Source: Streptomyces seoulensis (lineage in GTDB: Bacteria > Actinomycetota > Actinomycetes > Streptomycetales > Streptomycetaceae). Taken from it: a stretch of 64,000 nucleotides of DNA. The stretch is taken from assembly GCF_004328625.1 (NCBI RefSeq), contig NZ_CP032229.1, positions 5,270,001 through 5,334,000 of the forward strand. Reading direction: 5' to 3'. The notes below the pieces were generated by a model. That model ran no database searches, was not told the DNA's origin, and worked only from the letters and a program-made list of their open reading frames with translations. The position numbers and the translations under genes were made by a program. How positions within the stretch are numbered: the stretch's first letter is position 1; each line of letters opens with the position of its first letter. Below are positions 16,424-25,452 of the stretch, piece after piece.

Positions 16424-18469
16424 GTGTCCGTACAGTCCTCACGGCCCGACGTGGACGCGGCCGCAGCCGCGATCAAGGGCATCTGGTTTCCCGTCAAAGG
16501 CACCGTGCACAGCCTCCCCGAGGTGCTGGCGCCCGACGAGATGGTGCAGGTCCTCGCAGTGGCCCACCATGACCGTGCGATGGGCGTACTCGTCCTCACC
16601 GACCGGCGCTTCCTGTTCCGGGCACAGAACTGGTCCGGCCAGCGGATGGTGACGCACTCCTTCCCGGAGATCACCGACATCCGGTGGTCGGGCGGGCTTG
16701 AGCAGGGGGTGCTCACCGTGTTCATCGGCGGCTGGGCGGCCGAGTTCAAGAACATGGACAAGCGGGACGGGCAGCACCTCGCCGAGTGCATGCGGCAGTG
16801 GCGCCAGTGGTATGCGGCGCAGGGCGGTGCGGGTGCGCCGCAGTACGGGCAGCCCGTGCAGACTGCGCCAATCCCTCCGCAGTACGGTCAGCACACTCAA
16901 GCGGCGCCCGTTCCTCAGCAGTACGCGCAGCCCGCTCCGGCGGCCCCGGTCCACCCGCAGTACGCACAACCGGCCCCGGTTCCGCCGCAGTACGCCGCCC
17001 CGCACCACGCCCAGCCGGCCTCGCCCGCGCCCGTCCCGCCCCAGTCGCCGCGGCCTCCGGCCTCCTCCGGTGGCGGTCTCTTCGGGCGGCGGCGCCGGGA
17101 GGCGGAGGCGGAGGCCGCGCGGCTCGGGGACGAGCTGCGGGCGCACGCGGCCGACACCGAGACGTTGCGCGCGGAGAACGCCCGCCTCCAGGCCCAGCTG
17201 TCCGCACTAGTCGGCGCCGACGCCGCCCGGCTGGCGCAGGAGGCGGAGCGGATCGGCCGCACCCATGCCGAGCGGCTGGGAGAGCTGGAGCGGATCGACG
17301 CCGTACTGGACGCCAAGGTGGAGGCAGCCGCCGTTCGTGCCGAGGGCGAGCTGCACGGCACCCGGCAGCGGCTGACCGAGATGGAGGCGCAGGCTCAGGA
17401 GGCCGAGCGCCGGCTCGCCGCCGCGCGCGGCGCGCTGGTCGTCACCGACGACCTGGCGCTGCTCCAGGAAGCGGGGATCTACGAGTACCGCCACCCGCTG
17501 GCGGACGCCGTCGCGTACAAGGCCGAGCTGGACCGGATCAAGGAGCAGTACAAGGCGCTGACCAAGAACGGCCGTGCGGTGGTCGGTGTCACCGAGTGGA
17601 CCGTCAACGGCTCGGCCGCCGAGGGCCGGCGCATGGTGCGGGACTTCTCCAAGCTGATGCTGCGGGCGTACAACGCCGAGGCGGACGCCGCCGTGCGCGG
17701 GATGAAGCCGCACCGTCTCGCCTCCCTCGTCGACCGGCTGGTGAAGTCCCGGGAGACGATCGCCAAGCTCGGCAAGACCATGCAGATCCAGGTCACGGAC
17801 CAGTACCACCGGCTGCGCGTGAAGGAATTGGAGCTGACCGCCGACCACCTGGCCAAGCAGGAGGCGGAGAAGGAGCGGCGCCGCGAGGAACGGGAACGGC
17901 AGCGGGAGGAGGAGCGGCTGGAGCGGGAGATCGCCCGTGAGCGCGCCCGCCTCGACAAGGAGCGCAACCGGCTCGTCCTGGCGCTGAACCGCGCCCGTAC
18001 GGCAGGGCAGGCGGATGCCACCCAGATCGCCGAACTGGAGCGCAAGCTCACCGACCTGGACGCGGAGGAGGAGGCCATCGACCGGCGCGAGGCCAACCGC
18101 CGTGCCGGGTACGTGTACGTCATCTCCAACATCGGCGCCTTCGGCGAGTCCATGGTCAAGATCGGCCTCACCCGGCGGCTGGACCCCATGGACCGTGTCA
18201 TCGAACTCGGCGACGCCTCCGTACCGTTCCGCTTCGACGTCCACGCCCTCATCTACAGCGACGACGCGGTGGGCCTGGAGCGGGCCCTGCACCAGGAGTT
18301 CGAGCCCCAGCGCGTCAACCGGGTCAACGCCCGCCGCGAGTTCTTCCACGTCACTCCCGGCCAGGTCCGCGACGCCCTGACCCGCCATGCGGGCCAGCAC
18401 CTCCTGGAGTTCCACGAACAGCCGGACGCGCCGGAGTGGCGGGCGAGTGTGGCGGCGGGGCGGGAGTGA
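16424..18469 (+). CDS. PH-like / DUF4041 / T5orf172 (GIY-YIG) multidomain protein
   Basis: A 681-residue protein of unknown role. Residues 24-125 resemble a bacterial PH domain (VLAVAHHDRAMGVLVLTDRR). Residues 138-210 are a Pro/Gln linker with PQYxQP-type repeats. Residues 225-345 form a coiled coil. A DUF4041-like part (350-480, EAGIYEYRHPLADAVAYKAE) follows, then a second, highly charged coiled coil (480-565). Residues 562-655 are a T5orf172/Mug113-type GIY-YIG domain: GYVYVISN, MVKIGLTRR, ALHQEF and REFFHV. DUF4041-T5orf172 proteins are common in phages and bacteria. A nuclease or DNA-linked role is suggested by GIY-YIG but unproven. The start is GTG 16424, just after the tRNA-Leu terminator. 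Confidence 0.88.
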   Translation: MSVQSSRPDVDAAAAAIKGIWFPVKGTVHSLPEVLAPDEMVQVLAVAHHDRAMGVLVLTDRRFLFRAQNWSGQRMVTHSFPEITDIRWSGGLEQGVLTVFIGGWAAEFKNMDKRDGQHLAECMRQWRQWYAAQGGAGAPQYGQPVQTAPIPPQYGQHTQAAPVPQQYAQPAPAAPVHPQYAQPAPVPPQYAAPHHAQPASPAPVPPQSPRPPASSGGGLFGRRRREAEAEAARLGDELRAHAADTETLRAENARLQAQLSALVGADAARLAQEAERIGRTHAERLGELERIDAVLDAKVEAAAVRAEGELHGTRQRLTEMEAQAQEAERRLAAARGALVVTDDLALLQEAGIYEYRHPLADAVAYKAELDRIKEQYKALTKNGRAVVGVTEWTVNGSAAEGRRMVRDFSKLMLRAYNAEADAAVRGMKPHRLASLVDRLVKSRETIAKLGKTMQIQVTDQYHRLRVKELELTADHLAKQEAEKERRREERERQREEERLEREIARERARLDKERNRLVLALNRARTAGQADATQIAELERKLTDLDAEEEAIDRREANRRAGYVYVISNIGAFGESMVKIGLTRRLDPMDRVIELGDASVPFRFDVHALIYSDDAVGLERALHQEFEPQRVNRVNARREFFHVTPGQVRDALTRHAGQHLLEFHEQPDAPEWRASVAAGRE

Positions 18470-18479
18470 GGACACCTAG

Positions 18480-18661
18480 GGTCTGTCGTTTGGATCAGGT
18501 CGGCCGAGAGTGACTATGCCTCTTGGCCGACCCGAGCGGGGCGTGGTGCGTGCGGATGCAAGGCGGAGGAGGGCGTCAACGCGGAGCGTTGACAACCGAC
18601 GACAACGCCGCAGACGTGCGTGCCACGCCCCGCGACGCCGGCATGATCCAAACGACAGGCC
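18480..18661. mobile_element. 182-bp MITE-like element (GGYCTGTCGTTTGGATCA ends)
   Basis: Terminal inverted repeats of 18 bp (18480-18497 and 18644-18661) match at 17 positions. The flanks are CTAG (18476-18479) and CTGG (18662-18665), an imperfect 4-bp target duplication of the kind IS5-type elements make. Inside are a second inverted repeat (GGGGCGTGG near 18538 and its complement near 18630) and a small GTCAACG/CGTTGAC hairpin. There is no coding capacity. It ends 28 bp upstream of the likely -35 of pnuC and starts 11 bp after the preceding stop. Confidence 0.8.
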
Positions 18662-18689
18662 CTGGGCCCATGGCCGCGCCGTAACCGCG

Positions 18690-18733
18690 TTGTGGATCGC
18701 ACCCCTCCTTGTTATCGTCAGTTCGACGTTAAC
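18690..18733 (+). promoter_or_regulatory. pnuC promoter with overlapping palindromic operator
   Basis: A candidate promoter TTGTGG (18690-18695), 17-bp spacer, TATCGT (18713-18718) is overlapped by an inverted repeat. GTTATCGTC (18711-18719) and GACGTTAAC (18725-18733) match at 8 of 9 positions around a 5-bp centre. A repressor bound here would cover the -10. An NAD-responsive repressor such as an NrtR-type Nudix regulator would fit the genes controlled, but no such gene is in the window. Confidence 0.6.
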
Positions 18734-18748
18734 GGGAGGGGTGGGGGC

Positions 18749-19411
18749 ATGGTTGTCGCGGATGTGCTGGGTAGGCTGGTCGCGCCCTTGAATCGGCCGT
18801 TGTTCGAGCTGGGGCAGGACGCGGTCACGTGGGCCGAGTTGCTCGGGTTCGCCACCGGGGCGGTGTGCGTGTGGCTGTGTGTGCGGGCCAGTGTGTGGAA
18901 CTTTCCGGTGGGGATCGCCAACAACCTGTTCTTCCTGGTGTTGTTCTGGAGTGCCCGGCTGTACGCGGACGCCTCGCTCCAGGTGGTCTACCTGGGGCTC
19001 GCCGCCTACGGCTGGCTGCTCTGGCTGCGGGGCGGGGAGCGGCGCACGCGTCGGCGCATGGGGCGCGCCTCCCGGACCGAACTGTGCGCTCTGCTGGCCC
19101 TGTTGGTGCCGGTCACCTGGGGCCTGACCCTGCTGCTGGCCCGCGCGCACGACTCCGCGCCCTTCTGGGACGCCCTGACCACCGCACTCTCGCTGGCCGC
19201 GCAGTGGCTGCTCAACGCCAAGCAGATCGAGAACTGGTACTTCTGGATCGCCGCCGACCTCGTCTACATCCCGCTGTACTTCAGCAAGGGGCTGGACCTC
19301 ACCGGCATCGTCTACGTGCTCTTCCTGGCGATGTGCGTGGCCGGGTGGCGTTCCTGGCGGCGGGAGTTGGCGACCGATGTGACCAAGGCCGGCCAGGCGG
19401 TGGCCGCGTGA
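18749..19411 (+). CDS. pnuC: Nicotinamide riboside/mononucleotide transporter PnuC
   Basis: A 220-residue integral membrane protein with about seven hydrophobic segments. PnuC family features are VWNFPVGIANNLFFLVLFW, the LYADASLQVVYLGLAAYGW region and the C-terminal QIENWYFWIAADLVYIPLYF, rich in Trp/Asn/Tyr that line the vitamin site. It takes up nicotinamide riboside by facilitated diffusion, driven by downstream phosphorylation. ATG 18749 follows GGGAGGGGTGGGGG. The stop overlaps the start of the kinase/adenylyltransferase gene (GTGA), so import and trapping are translationally coupled. Confidence 0.94.
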   Translation: MVVADVLGRLVAPLNRPLFELGQDAVTWAELLGFATGAVCVWLCVRASVWNFPVGIANNLFFLVLFWSARLYADASLQVVYLGLAAYGWLLWLRGGERRTRRRMGRASRTELCALLALLVPVTWGLTLLLARAHDSAPFWDALTTALSLAAQWLLNAKQIENWYFWIAADLVYIPLYFSKGLDLTGIVYVLFLAMCVAGWRSWRRELATDVTKAGQAVAA

Positions 19412-20520
19412 GCGCCCGCTTCGCCCACGGGCTGGTGATCGGCAAGTTCTACCCGCCGCACTCCGGCCACCACTTCCTGATCCGCTCCGCCGCCGACGCC
19501 TGCGACGCCGTCACGGTCGTCGTGATGGCGGCCGGCCAGGAGTCGATCCCGCTGGCGGAGCGCGTCGCCTGGATACGCGAGCACTGGGCCGACGATCCGC
19601 ACGTCGCGGTCGTCGGTGTCGTGGACGACCTGCCGGTCGACTACGAGAGCGAGGTGGCCTGGGAGGGGCATGTCGCCCTGATGCGCGAGGCCCTGGCCCA
19701 GAGCCCGCACGCGCCCGCCGTCGACGCGGTGTTCAGCTCCGAGCCCTACGGCACCGAACTCGCCCGCCGCTTCGACGCCGCCCCCGTGCTGCTGGACCTC
19801 GACCGGGGCACCTTCGCGGTCTCGGGTACGAAGGTCCGGGCGGACCCCGTCGCCCACTGGGCGGAGATCGAGCCGCCGGTCCGGGCGTGGCTGGCCCGCA
19901 GGGTCGTCGTGGTCGGCGCGGAGTCGACCGGCACCACCACCCTCTCCCGCGACCTCGCCACCGCCCTGCGCACCCGGGGCGGCCCGCACGCGCTCACCCG
20001 CTGGGTGCCGGAGTACGGCCGCGAGCTGACCGTCGCCAAGCTGGCCCGCGCCCGCGCGCTGGCCGCCCCCGGCCTGCCCCGGCCCACCGTGGCGGACCTC
20101 GACTGGGACGACGCCGACTTCGAACTCGTCGCCCGCCGCCAGAACCGCACCGAACAGCAGGCCGCCCGTACCGGTGGCCCGGTGCTCGTGTGTGACACCG
20201 ACGCCCTGGCCACCACGATCTGGCAGGAGCGCTACCGCGGCCGCACCACCACCCCCGTCCGGGACCTCGCACGCGCCGTGCCTCCACGCACCCTCTACCT
20301 GCTCACCTCCGACAAGGACGTCCCCTTCGACGACGACGGCCTCCGCGACGGCGAACACCTGCGCGGCTGGATGACCGACCGCTTCCGCGAAACCCTCACC
20401 ACCTCCGGCACCCCCTGGCAGGAACTCCACGGCGACCGCACCACCCGTCTCACCGCCGCCCTCACAGCGGTGGACCGCCTCTTGACCGACGGCTGGCACC
20501 TGACGGACCCCCTCGGCTGA
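19408..20520 (+). CDS. nadR: NadR-like bifunctional NMN adenylyltransferase / ribosylnicotinamide kinase
   Basis: A 370-residue protein. The N-terminal nucleotidyltransferase domain has the (H/G)xGH-type motif in GLVIGKFYPPHSGHHFLIR and a C-terminal SGTKVRADP (the ISGTxxR-like motif). From about residue 165 a P-loop kinase follows: VVVGAESTGTTTLSRDLA (Walker A) and VLVCDTDALATTIW. It phosphorylates imported nicotinamide riboside to NMN and adenylates NMN to NAD. It lacks the N-terminal HTH of enterobacterial NadR, so it should be an enzyme only. The GTG start overlaps the pnuC stop by 4 bp. Confidence 0.93.
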   Translation: MSARFAHGLVIGKFYPPHSGHHFLIRSAADACDAVTVVVMAAGQESIPLAERVAWIREHWADDPHVAVVGVVDDLPVDYESEVAWEGHVALMREALAQSPHAPAVDAVFSSEPYGTELARRFDAAPVLLDLDRGTFAVSGTKVRADPVAHWAEIEPPVRAWLARRVVVVGAESTGTTTLSRDLATALRTRGGPHALTRWVPEYGRELTVAKLARARALAAPGLPRPTVADLDWDDADFELVARRQNRTEQQAARTGGPVLVCDTDALATTIWQERYRGRTTTPVRDLARAVPPRTLYLLTSDKDVPFDDDGLRDGEHLRGWMTDRFRETLTTSGTPWQELHGDRTTRLTAALTAVDRLLTDGWHLTDPLG

Positions 20521-20676
20521 GCCGCTCAGCAGGGCGACGGCATCCAGGTGCCGAAGTCCGTACCCGAGCGGCCGATTTGGCCGATTCCTCCCCTGACGGC
20601 CGCCCCGCCGGCGGCACGCCGGTCGGCGGCGACGTTCCAGAACGCGAGACCCGCTCACTTCCCCGTGCCGCATCCC

Positions 20677-20722
20677 TTGACGCACCCCCCTCCGGAGGAT
20701 TAACTCACGTCCTAAATTAAGC
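20677..20722 (+). promoter_or_regulatory. Candidate promoter and AT-rich operator of the sugar ABC operon
   Basis: TTGACG (20677-20682) is followed, after 17-18 bp, by TTAACTC (20700-20706). Directly downstream lies an unusually AT-rich patch, CGTCCTAAATTAAG, giving flanking TTAA elements at 20700 and about 20717. Such TTAA-flanked GGACGTGAG sites in actinomycetes suggest a ROK- or LacI-type sugar repressor. No regulator gene is adjacent, and the exact protein is unknown. Confidence 0.4.
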
Positions 20723-20781
20723 CCTGAGGAGCCCACGCGGGTTTCGGGGTTTCTCTCTCCCGGAAAGGGACCGCTGGAGTC

Positions 20782-22098
20782 ATGCGCAGCATCCGAGCCG
20801 CGGCCACAGGCGCCGTCGTCATGTCTCTCGCCCTCGCGGCCACGGCGTGCGGAGGAGGTACGGACAGTGGGGACGGAGCCGGCGGCTCGTCCAAGACGCT
20901 CACCTACTGGGCCTCCAACCAGGGCGCCAGCGTCGCCGTGGACAAGCAGGTGCTCCAGCCCGAGCTGGACAAGTTCGAGCAGCAGAGCGGCATCAAGGTC
21001 AAGGTCGAAGTCGTGCCCTGGTCCGACCTGCTCAACCGCATCCTCACCGCCACCACCTCCGGCCAGGGCCCGGACGTGCTCAACATCGGCAACACCTGGA
21101 GCGCCTCCCTCCAGGCTACCGGCGCGCTGCTGCCCTGGGACGCCAAGAACTTCGGCAAGATCGGCGGACGGGACCGCTTCGTCGACCCCGCGCTCGGCTC
21201 CACCGGCGCCGAGGGCAAGGACCCGGCCGCCGTACCGCTGTACTCGATGTCGTACGCCCTCTACTACAACAAGCAGATCTTCGCCGACGCCGGGATAGAC
21301 GGGCCCCCGGCCACCTGGGACGAACTCGTCGCGGACGGCGCCAAGATCAGGGCCAAGGGCAAGTCCGTGCTCGGCGCCGAGGGCTCGAACCTCTCCGAGA
21401 ACATCCACCACGTCTTCGTCTTCGCCAAGCAGCACGACGCCGACTTCTTCTCCGCCGACGGCAAGCCCGACTTCACCAACCCCAAGGTGGTCGACGCCGT
21501 CAAGCAGTACGTCGACCTCATGGCCAAGGACAAGGTCATCCCGCCGGGCAACGCCGAGTACGCGCAGAACCAGTCCGTCAGCGACTTCGCCAAGGGCAAG
21601 CAGGCCATGCTGCTCTGGCAGTCCGCCGCCGCCAACCTCAAGTCCCAGGGCATGAAGGAAGACGCCTACGGTGTCGCCCCCGTACCCGTCCAGAAGGGTG
21701 CCCCCGGGCAGGGCGCCCAGGTCAACTCGATGGCCGCGGGCATCAACATCGCCGTCTTCAAGGACAGCCACAACCTCGACGGCGCCACCGAGTTCGTGAA
21801 GTTCATGACCAGCGACGCCGAGCAGAAGATCCTCAACAAGGCGTACAGCTCCATCCCGCCGGTCAAGGCCGCGCAGGCCGACGCCGCGTTCGACGGGCCG
21901 TCCACCGCCGTGCTGAAGGACACCCTGGCTAAGAGTGCCGCCGCGCTGCCCCAGGTCGCCACCGAGTCGCAGTTCGAGACGGCCGTCGGCACCGCGGTGA
22001 AGGACCTGTTCGCCGACGCCGCCGCCGGACGCGCGGTCACCACCGCCTCCGTCAAGGCCAAGCTGGAGAAGGCCCAGCAGCAGATGCCGGCGGCCTGA
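20782..22098 (+). CDS. Sugar ABC transporter substrate-binding lipoprotein
   Basis: A 438-residue family 1 extracellular solute-binding protein. The N-terminal lipoprotein signal ends LALAATACGGG, with the lipidated Cys at residue 23. The mature part has the cluster 1 fold markers: KTLTYWASNQG, WSDLLNRILTATTSGQGPDVLNIGNTW, YALYYNKQIFADAG and FVKFMTSDAEQKILNKAYSSIPP. It captures an oligosaccharide outside the membrane for the two permeases that follow. The linked GH1 and GH16 genes point to beta-gluco-oligosaccharides. It is the first gene of the operon, 5 bp before the next start. Confidence 0.93.
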   Translation: MRSIRAAATGAVVMSLALAATACGGGTDSGDGAGGSSKTLTYWASNQGASVAVDKQVLQPELDKFEQQSGIKVKVEVVPWSDLLNRILTATTSGQGPDVLNIGNTWSASLQATGALLPWDAKNFGKIGGRDRFVDPALGSTGAEGKDPAAVPLYSMSYALYYNKQIFADAGIDGPPATWDELVADGAKIRAKGKSVLGAEGSNLSENIHHVFVFAKQHDADFFSADGKPDFTNPKVVDAVKQYVDLMAKDKVIPPGNAEYAQNQSVSDFAKGKQAMLLWQSAAANLKSQGMKEDAYGVAPVPVQKGAPGQGAQVNSMAAGINIAVFKDSHNLDGATEFVKFMTSDAEQKILNKAYSSIPPVKAAQADAAFDGPSTAVLKDTLAKSAAALPQVATESQFETAVGTAVKDLFADAAAGRAVTTASVKAKLEKAQQQMPAA

Positions 22099-22103
22099 CG
22101 TCC

Positions 22104-23087
22104 ATGACCTCCACCGTTCTCAAGGAACCGGTGCGCGAGGACACCCCCGGTGCGGCGCGAGACCCGCGCCGCACCGGGCGGTCCCGCCGCACCGCGCTCC
22201 CGTACCTGCTCCTGCTGCCCGCCCTGGTCTTCGAACTCCTCGTGCATCTGGTCCCGATGGTCATCGGCACCCTGATGAGCTTCCGGTCCATCACCCGCTT
22301 CACGCTGCGGGACTGGAGCAACGCCCCCTGGACCGGCCTGCGCAACTACCGCGTGGCCGTGGACTTCGACGCCCCGGCCGGCGAGGCGCTGCTGCGCTCC
22401 TTCGCCGTCACCGTCGGCTTCACCCTGCTCTCGGTCGCCCTGTGCTGGGTGCTCGGAACCGCCGCCGCGATCTTCATGCAGGACACCTTCCGGGGCCGCG
22501 GCATCCTGCGCGCCCTGTTCCTGGTGCCGTACGCGCTGCCCGTCTACGCGGCCGTCATCACCTGGGTGTTCATGTTCCAGCACGACAACGGCCTGGTGAA
22601 CCACGTCCTGCACGACCAGCTGCACCTCACCGACAAGCCGTCCTTCTGGCTCATCGGCGACAACAGCTTCTACGCCCTGCTCACCGTCTCGGTGTGGAAG
22701 GGCTGGCCGTTCGCCTTCCTCATCGTGATGGCCGGCCTGCAGAACATCCCGCGCGAACTCTACGAAGCCGCCGCCCTGGACGGCGCCGGGATGTGGCAGC
22801 AGATCCGCCGCATCACCCTGCCGTCGCTGCGCCCGGTCAACCAGGTACTGGTCCTGGTGCTGTTTCTCTGGACGTTCAACGACTTCAACACGCCCTACGT
22901 CCTGTTCGGCCGGGCCGCACCCGAGGCCGCCGACCTGATCTCCGTGCACATCTATCAAACCACCTTCCTCACCTGGGACTTCGGCACCGGCTCCGCCATG
23001 TCCGTCCTGCTGCTGCTCTTCCTGCTGGCCGTGACCGGCGGATACCTGCTGTTCACCTCACGCGGAAGGAGGGCCGGAAATGGCTGA
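22104..23087 (+). CDS. Sugar ABC transporter permease (MalF-like)
   Basis: A 327-residue inner-membrane permease with six hydrophobic segments and the EAA loop YEAAALDGAGMWQQIRRITL, which contacts the ATPase. It pairs with the following MalG-like permease. No ATP-binding subunit is encoded in the operon. In Streptomyces such CUT1 systems commonly share the multi-sugar ATPase MsiK, which is presumably the case here (inference). The stop overlaps the next start by 8 bp. Confidence 0.94.
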   Translation: MTSTVLKEPVREDTPGAARDPRRTGRSRRTALPYLLLLPALVFELLVHLVPMVIGTLMSFRSITRFTLRDWSNAPWTGLRNYRVAVDFDAPAGEALLRSFAVTVGFTLLSVALCWVLGTAAAIFMQDTFRGRGILRALFLVPYALPVYAAVITWVFMFQHDNGLVNHVLHDQLHLTDKPSFWLIGDNSFYALLTVSVWKGWPFAFLIVMAGLQNIPRELYEAAALDGAGMWQQIRRITLPSLRPVNQVLVLVLFLWTFNDFNTPYVLFGRAAPEAADLISVHIYQTTFLTWDFGTGSAMSVLLLLFLLAVTGGYLLFTSRGRRAGNG

Positions 23088-23937
23088 CTCGTCGCCCATG
23101 GCGCCGCCCCGCTCGTTCCTGTGGTCCCGCCGGATCTTCCTCACCCTGCTCACCGGCTTCGTGCTGCTGCCCGTCTACGTGATGGTCTCCAGCTCGCTCA
23201 AGCCGCTCGCCGACGTCACCGACAAGTTCCGCTGGCTGCCCAGCCGGTTGACGATCCGGCCGTACATCGACATCTGGTCCACCGTGCCACTCGCCCGGTA
23301 CTTCGTGAACTCGCTGATCGTCGCGGGCTCGGCCACCATCTGCTCGGTCGTCATCGCCGTCTTCGCGGCCTACGCGGTCAGCCGGTACGACTTCCGGGGC
23401 AAGCGCGTCTTCACGGTCACCGTGCTGTCCACCCAGATGTTCCCCGGCATCCTCTTCCTGCTCCCGCTGTTCCTGATCTACATCAACATCGGCAACGCCA
23501 CCGGGATCGCCCTGTTCGGCTCGCGCGCCGGGCTGATCCTGACGTACCTGACCTTCTCGCTGCCGTTCTCGATCTGGATGCTGATCGGGTACTTCGACTC
23601 GGTGCCGCGCGACCTCGACGAGGCGGCGCTGGTGGACGGCTGCGGGCCGCTCGGCGCGCTGTTCCGGGTGGTCGTGCCGGCCGCGGTGCCCGGCATCGTC
23701 GCCGTCGCCGTCTACGCCTTCATGACCGCGTGGGGAGAAGTCCTCTTCGCGTCCGTGATGACCAACGACACCACCCGCACCCTCGCCGTCGGACTCCAGG
23801 GGTATTCCACCCTCTACGACGTCTACTGGAACCAGATCATGGCCGCCTCGCTCGTGGTGAGCGTGCCCGTGGTCGCCGGGTTCCTGCTGCTCCAGCGCTA
23901 TCTCGTCACCGGACTGACGGCGGGCGCCGTCAAGTGA
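23080..23937 (+). CDS. Sugar ABC transporter permease (MalG-like)
   Basis: A 285-residue inner-membrane permease with six hydrophobic segments. The EAA-like loop is [20 protein letters not shown] and the N-terminal region is [15 protein letters not shown], typical of MalG-type partners. ATG 23080 lies inside the end of the upstream permease gene and follows GGAAGGAGGG, so the two permeases are translationally coupled. Confidence 0.94.
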   Translation: MADSSPMAPPRSFLWSRRIFLTLLTGFVLLPVYVMVSSSLKPLADVTDKFRWLPSRLTIRPYIDIWSTVPLARYFVNSLIVAGSATICSVVIAVFAAYAVSRYDFRGKRVFTVTVLSTQMFPGILFLLPLFLIYINIGNATGIALFGSRAGLILTYLTFSLPFSIWMLIGYFDSVPRDLDEAALVDGCGPLGALFRVVVPAAVPGIVAVAVYAFMTAWGEVLFASVMTNDTTRTLAVGLQGYSTLYDVYWNQIMAASLVVSVPVVAGFLLLQRYLVTGLTAGAVK

Positions 23938-23966
23938 CCGACTCCCCGCACCTCGAAGGGACTTCC

Positions 23967-25331
23967 ATGTCCGACCCCATCGACCTCGCCGCCTTCCCGG
24001 ATAACTTCCGCTGGGGCACGGCCACTTCGGCGTACCAGATCGAGGGCGCCGTCGACGAGGACGGCCGCTCGCCGTCGATCTGGGACACCTTCTCGCACAC
24101 CCCCGGCAAGATCGACGGCGACGACAACGGCGACACCGCCTGCGACCACTACCACCGCTGGCGCGACGACCTCGGCCTGATGCGCCAACTCGGCGTCGAC
24201 ATGTACCGGTTGTCCGTCGCCTGGCCGCGCGTGATGCCCGGCGGCGACGGCCCGGTCAACCCCAAGGGGCTGGCCTTCTACGACGAGTTGACCGACGCCC
24301 TGCTGGAGGCGGGCATCACCCCCTCCGTCACCCTCTACCACTGGGACCTGCCGCAGGTGCTCCAGGACCGGGGCGGCTGGCCGGAGCGGGACACCGCCGA
24401 GCACTTCGCCGCGTACGCCTCGGCCGTCGCCGAACGCCTCGGCGACCGCGTCACCCACTGGGCCACCCTCAACGAGCCGCTCTGCTCCGCCTGGATCGGC
24501 CACCTCGAAGGCAAGATGGCCCCCGGCTGGACCGACCTCACCGCGGCCGTCCGCGCCTCCTACCACCTGCTCCTCGGCCACGGTCTCGCCACCCAGGCGA
24601 TCCGCGCCGCCGCGCCCGACGCCGAGATCGGCATCGTCACCAACCTCTCCACCGTGCACGCCGCCACCGACAGCCCCGAGGACGTGGCCGCCGCGCACCG
24701 CCAGGACGGCCACGTCAACCGCTGGTGGCTCGACCCGGTGCACGGCCGCGGCTTCCCCGCCGACATGGTCGAGGTGTACGGGGTGGAACTGCCGGAGAAG
24801 CCGGGCGACTTGGAGACCATCGCCACCCCGCTGGACTGGCTGGGCCTCAACTACTACATGCCGGCCCATGTCGCCGACGACCCCGACGGGCCTGCCCCCT
24901 ACGCCCGTTCCGTGCGCCGTGAGGGCGTACCCCGTACTGGCATGGACTGGGAGATCGACGCGAGCGGCATCGAGACGCTGCTGCTGCGCCTCACCGAGGA
25001 GTACGGCGCCCGCAGCATCTACGTCACCGAGAACGGCTCGTCGTTCCCCGACCGGGTCGGCCCGGACGGCACCGTCGACGACCCCGAGCGCCGGGCCTAC
25101 CTGGAGAGCCACCTCGCCGCCTGCGCCTCCGCCGTCGCCAAGGGCGCCCCGCTCGCGGGCTACTTCGCCTGGTCCCTGATGGACAACTTCGAGTGGGCGT
25201 ACGGCTACGACAAGCGCTTCGGCCTCTTCCACGTCGACTACGCGACCCAGGCCCGCACGATCAAGGCCAGCGGACGCCGGTACGCGGAGATCATCGACAC
25301 CCACCGCAAGCTCGGGCGCCGCGCCGCCTGA
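23967..25331 (+). CDS. GH1 beta-glucosidase
   Basis: A 454-residue retaining beta-glycosidase of family GH1. The start motif is [20 protein letters not shown]. The acid/base Glu170 is in [11 protein letters not shown] and the nucleophile Glu355 in [11 protein letters not shown]. The Trp-rich aglycone/glycone end is [20 protein letters not shown]. There is no signal peptide, so it cleaves imported cellobiose- or laminari-oligosaccharides to glucose in the cytoplasm. ATG 23967 has CGAAGGGA upstream. It is the last cytoplasmic gene of the ABC operon. Confidence 0.96.
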   Translation: MSDPIDLAAFPDNFRWGTATSAYQIEGAVDEDGRSPSIWDTFSHTPGKIDGDDNGDTACDHYHRWRDDLGLMRQLGVDMYRLSVAWPRVMPGGDGPVNPKGLAFYDELTDALLEAGITPSVTLYHWDLPQVLQDRGGWPERDTAEHFAAYASAVAERLGDRVTHWATLNEPLCSAWIGHLEGKMAPGWTDLTAAVRASYHLLLGHGLATQAIRAAAPDAEIGIVTNLSTVHAATDSPEDVAAAHRQDGHVNRWWLDPVHGRGFPADMVEVYGVELPEKPGDLETIATPLDWLGLNYYMPAHVADDPDGPAPYARSVRREGVPRTGMDWEIDASGIETLLLRLTEEYGARSIYVTENGSSFPDRVGPDGTVDDPERRAYLESHLAACASAVAKGAPLAGYFAWSLMDNFEWAYGYDKRFGLFHVDYATQARTIKASGRRYAEIIDTHRKLGRRAA

Positions 25332-25452
25332 CCCCCTCCGGGGCGGGCGCGCTCATCCCGCGTCCGCCCCCCGCCTTCCATGTGACACGCACCAGGCACC
25401 GAACTGTCCAGGCACCCCGCACCGCCGACAGATCCTTCCGAGGAGAGCCGCC

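Noticed and set aside
16214..18469. Integrated genomic island at tRNA-Leu
   Set aside because: No integrase, excisionase or repeated tRNA 3' end is visible in the window. It is kept only as a question in the findings.
18510..18791. Small open frame within the 18.5-kb MITE
   Set aside because: It lies across the inverted-repeat element and the pnuC promoter, has no ribosome-binding site and no homologue-like sequence.
19312..21771. 819-codon minus-strand frame spanning nadR and the ABC lipoprotein
   Set aside because: It crosses two unrelated plus-strand genes with strong family motifs and has no recognisable domain.
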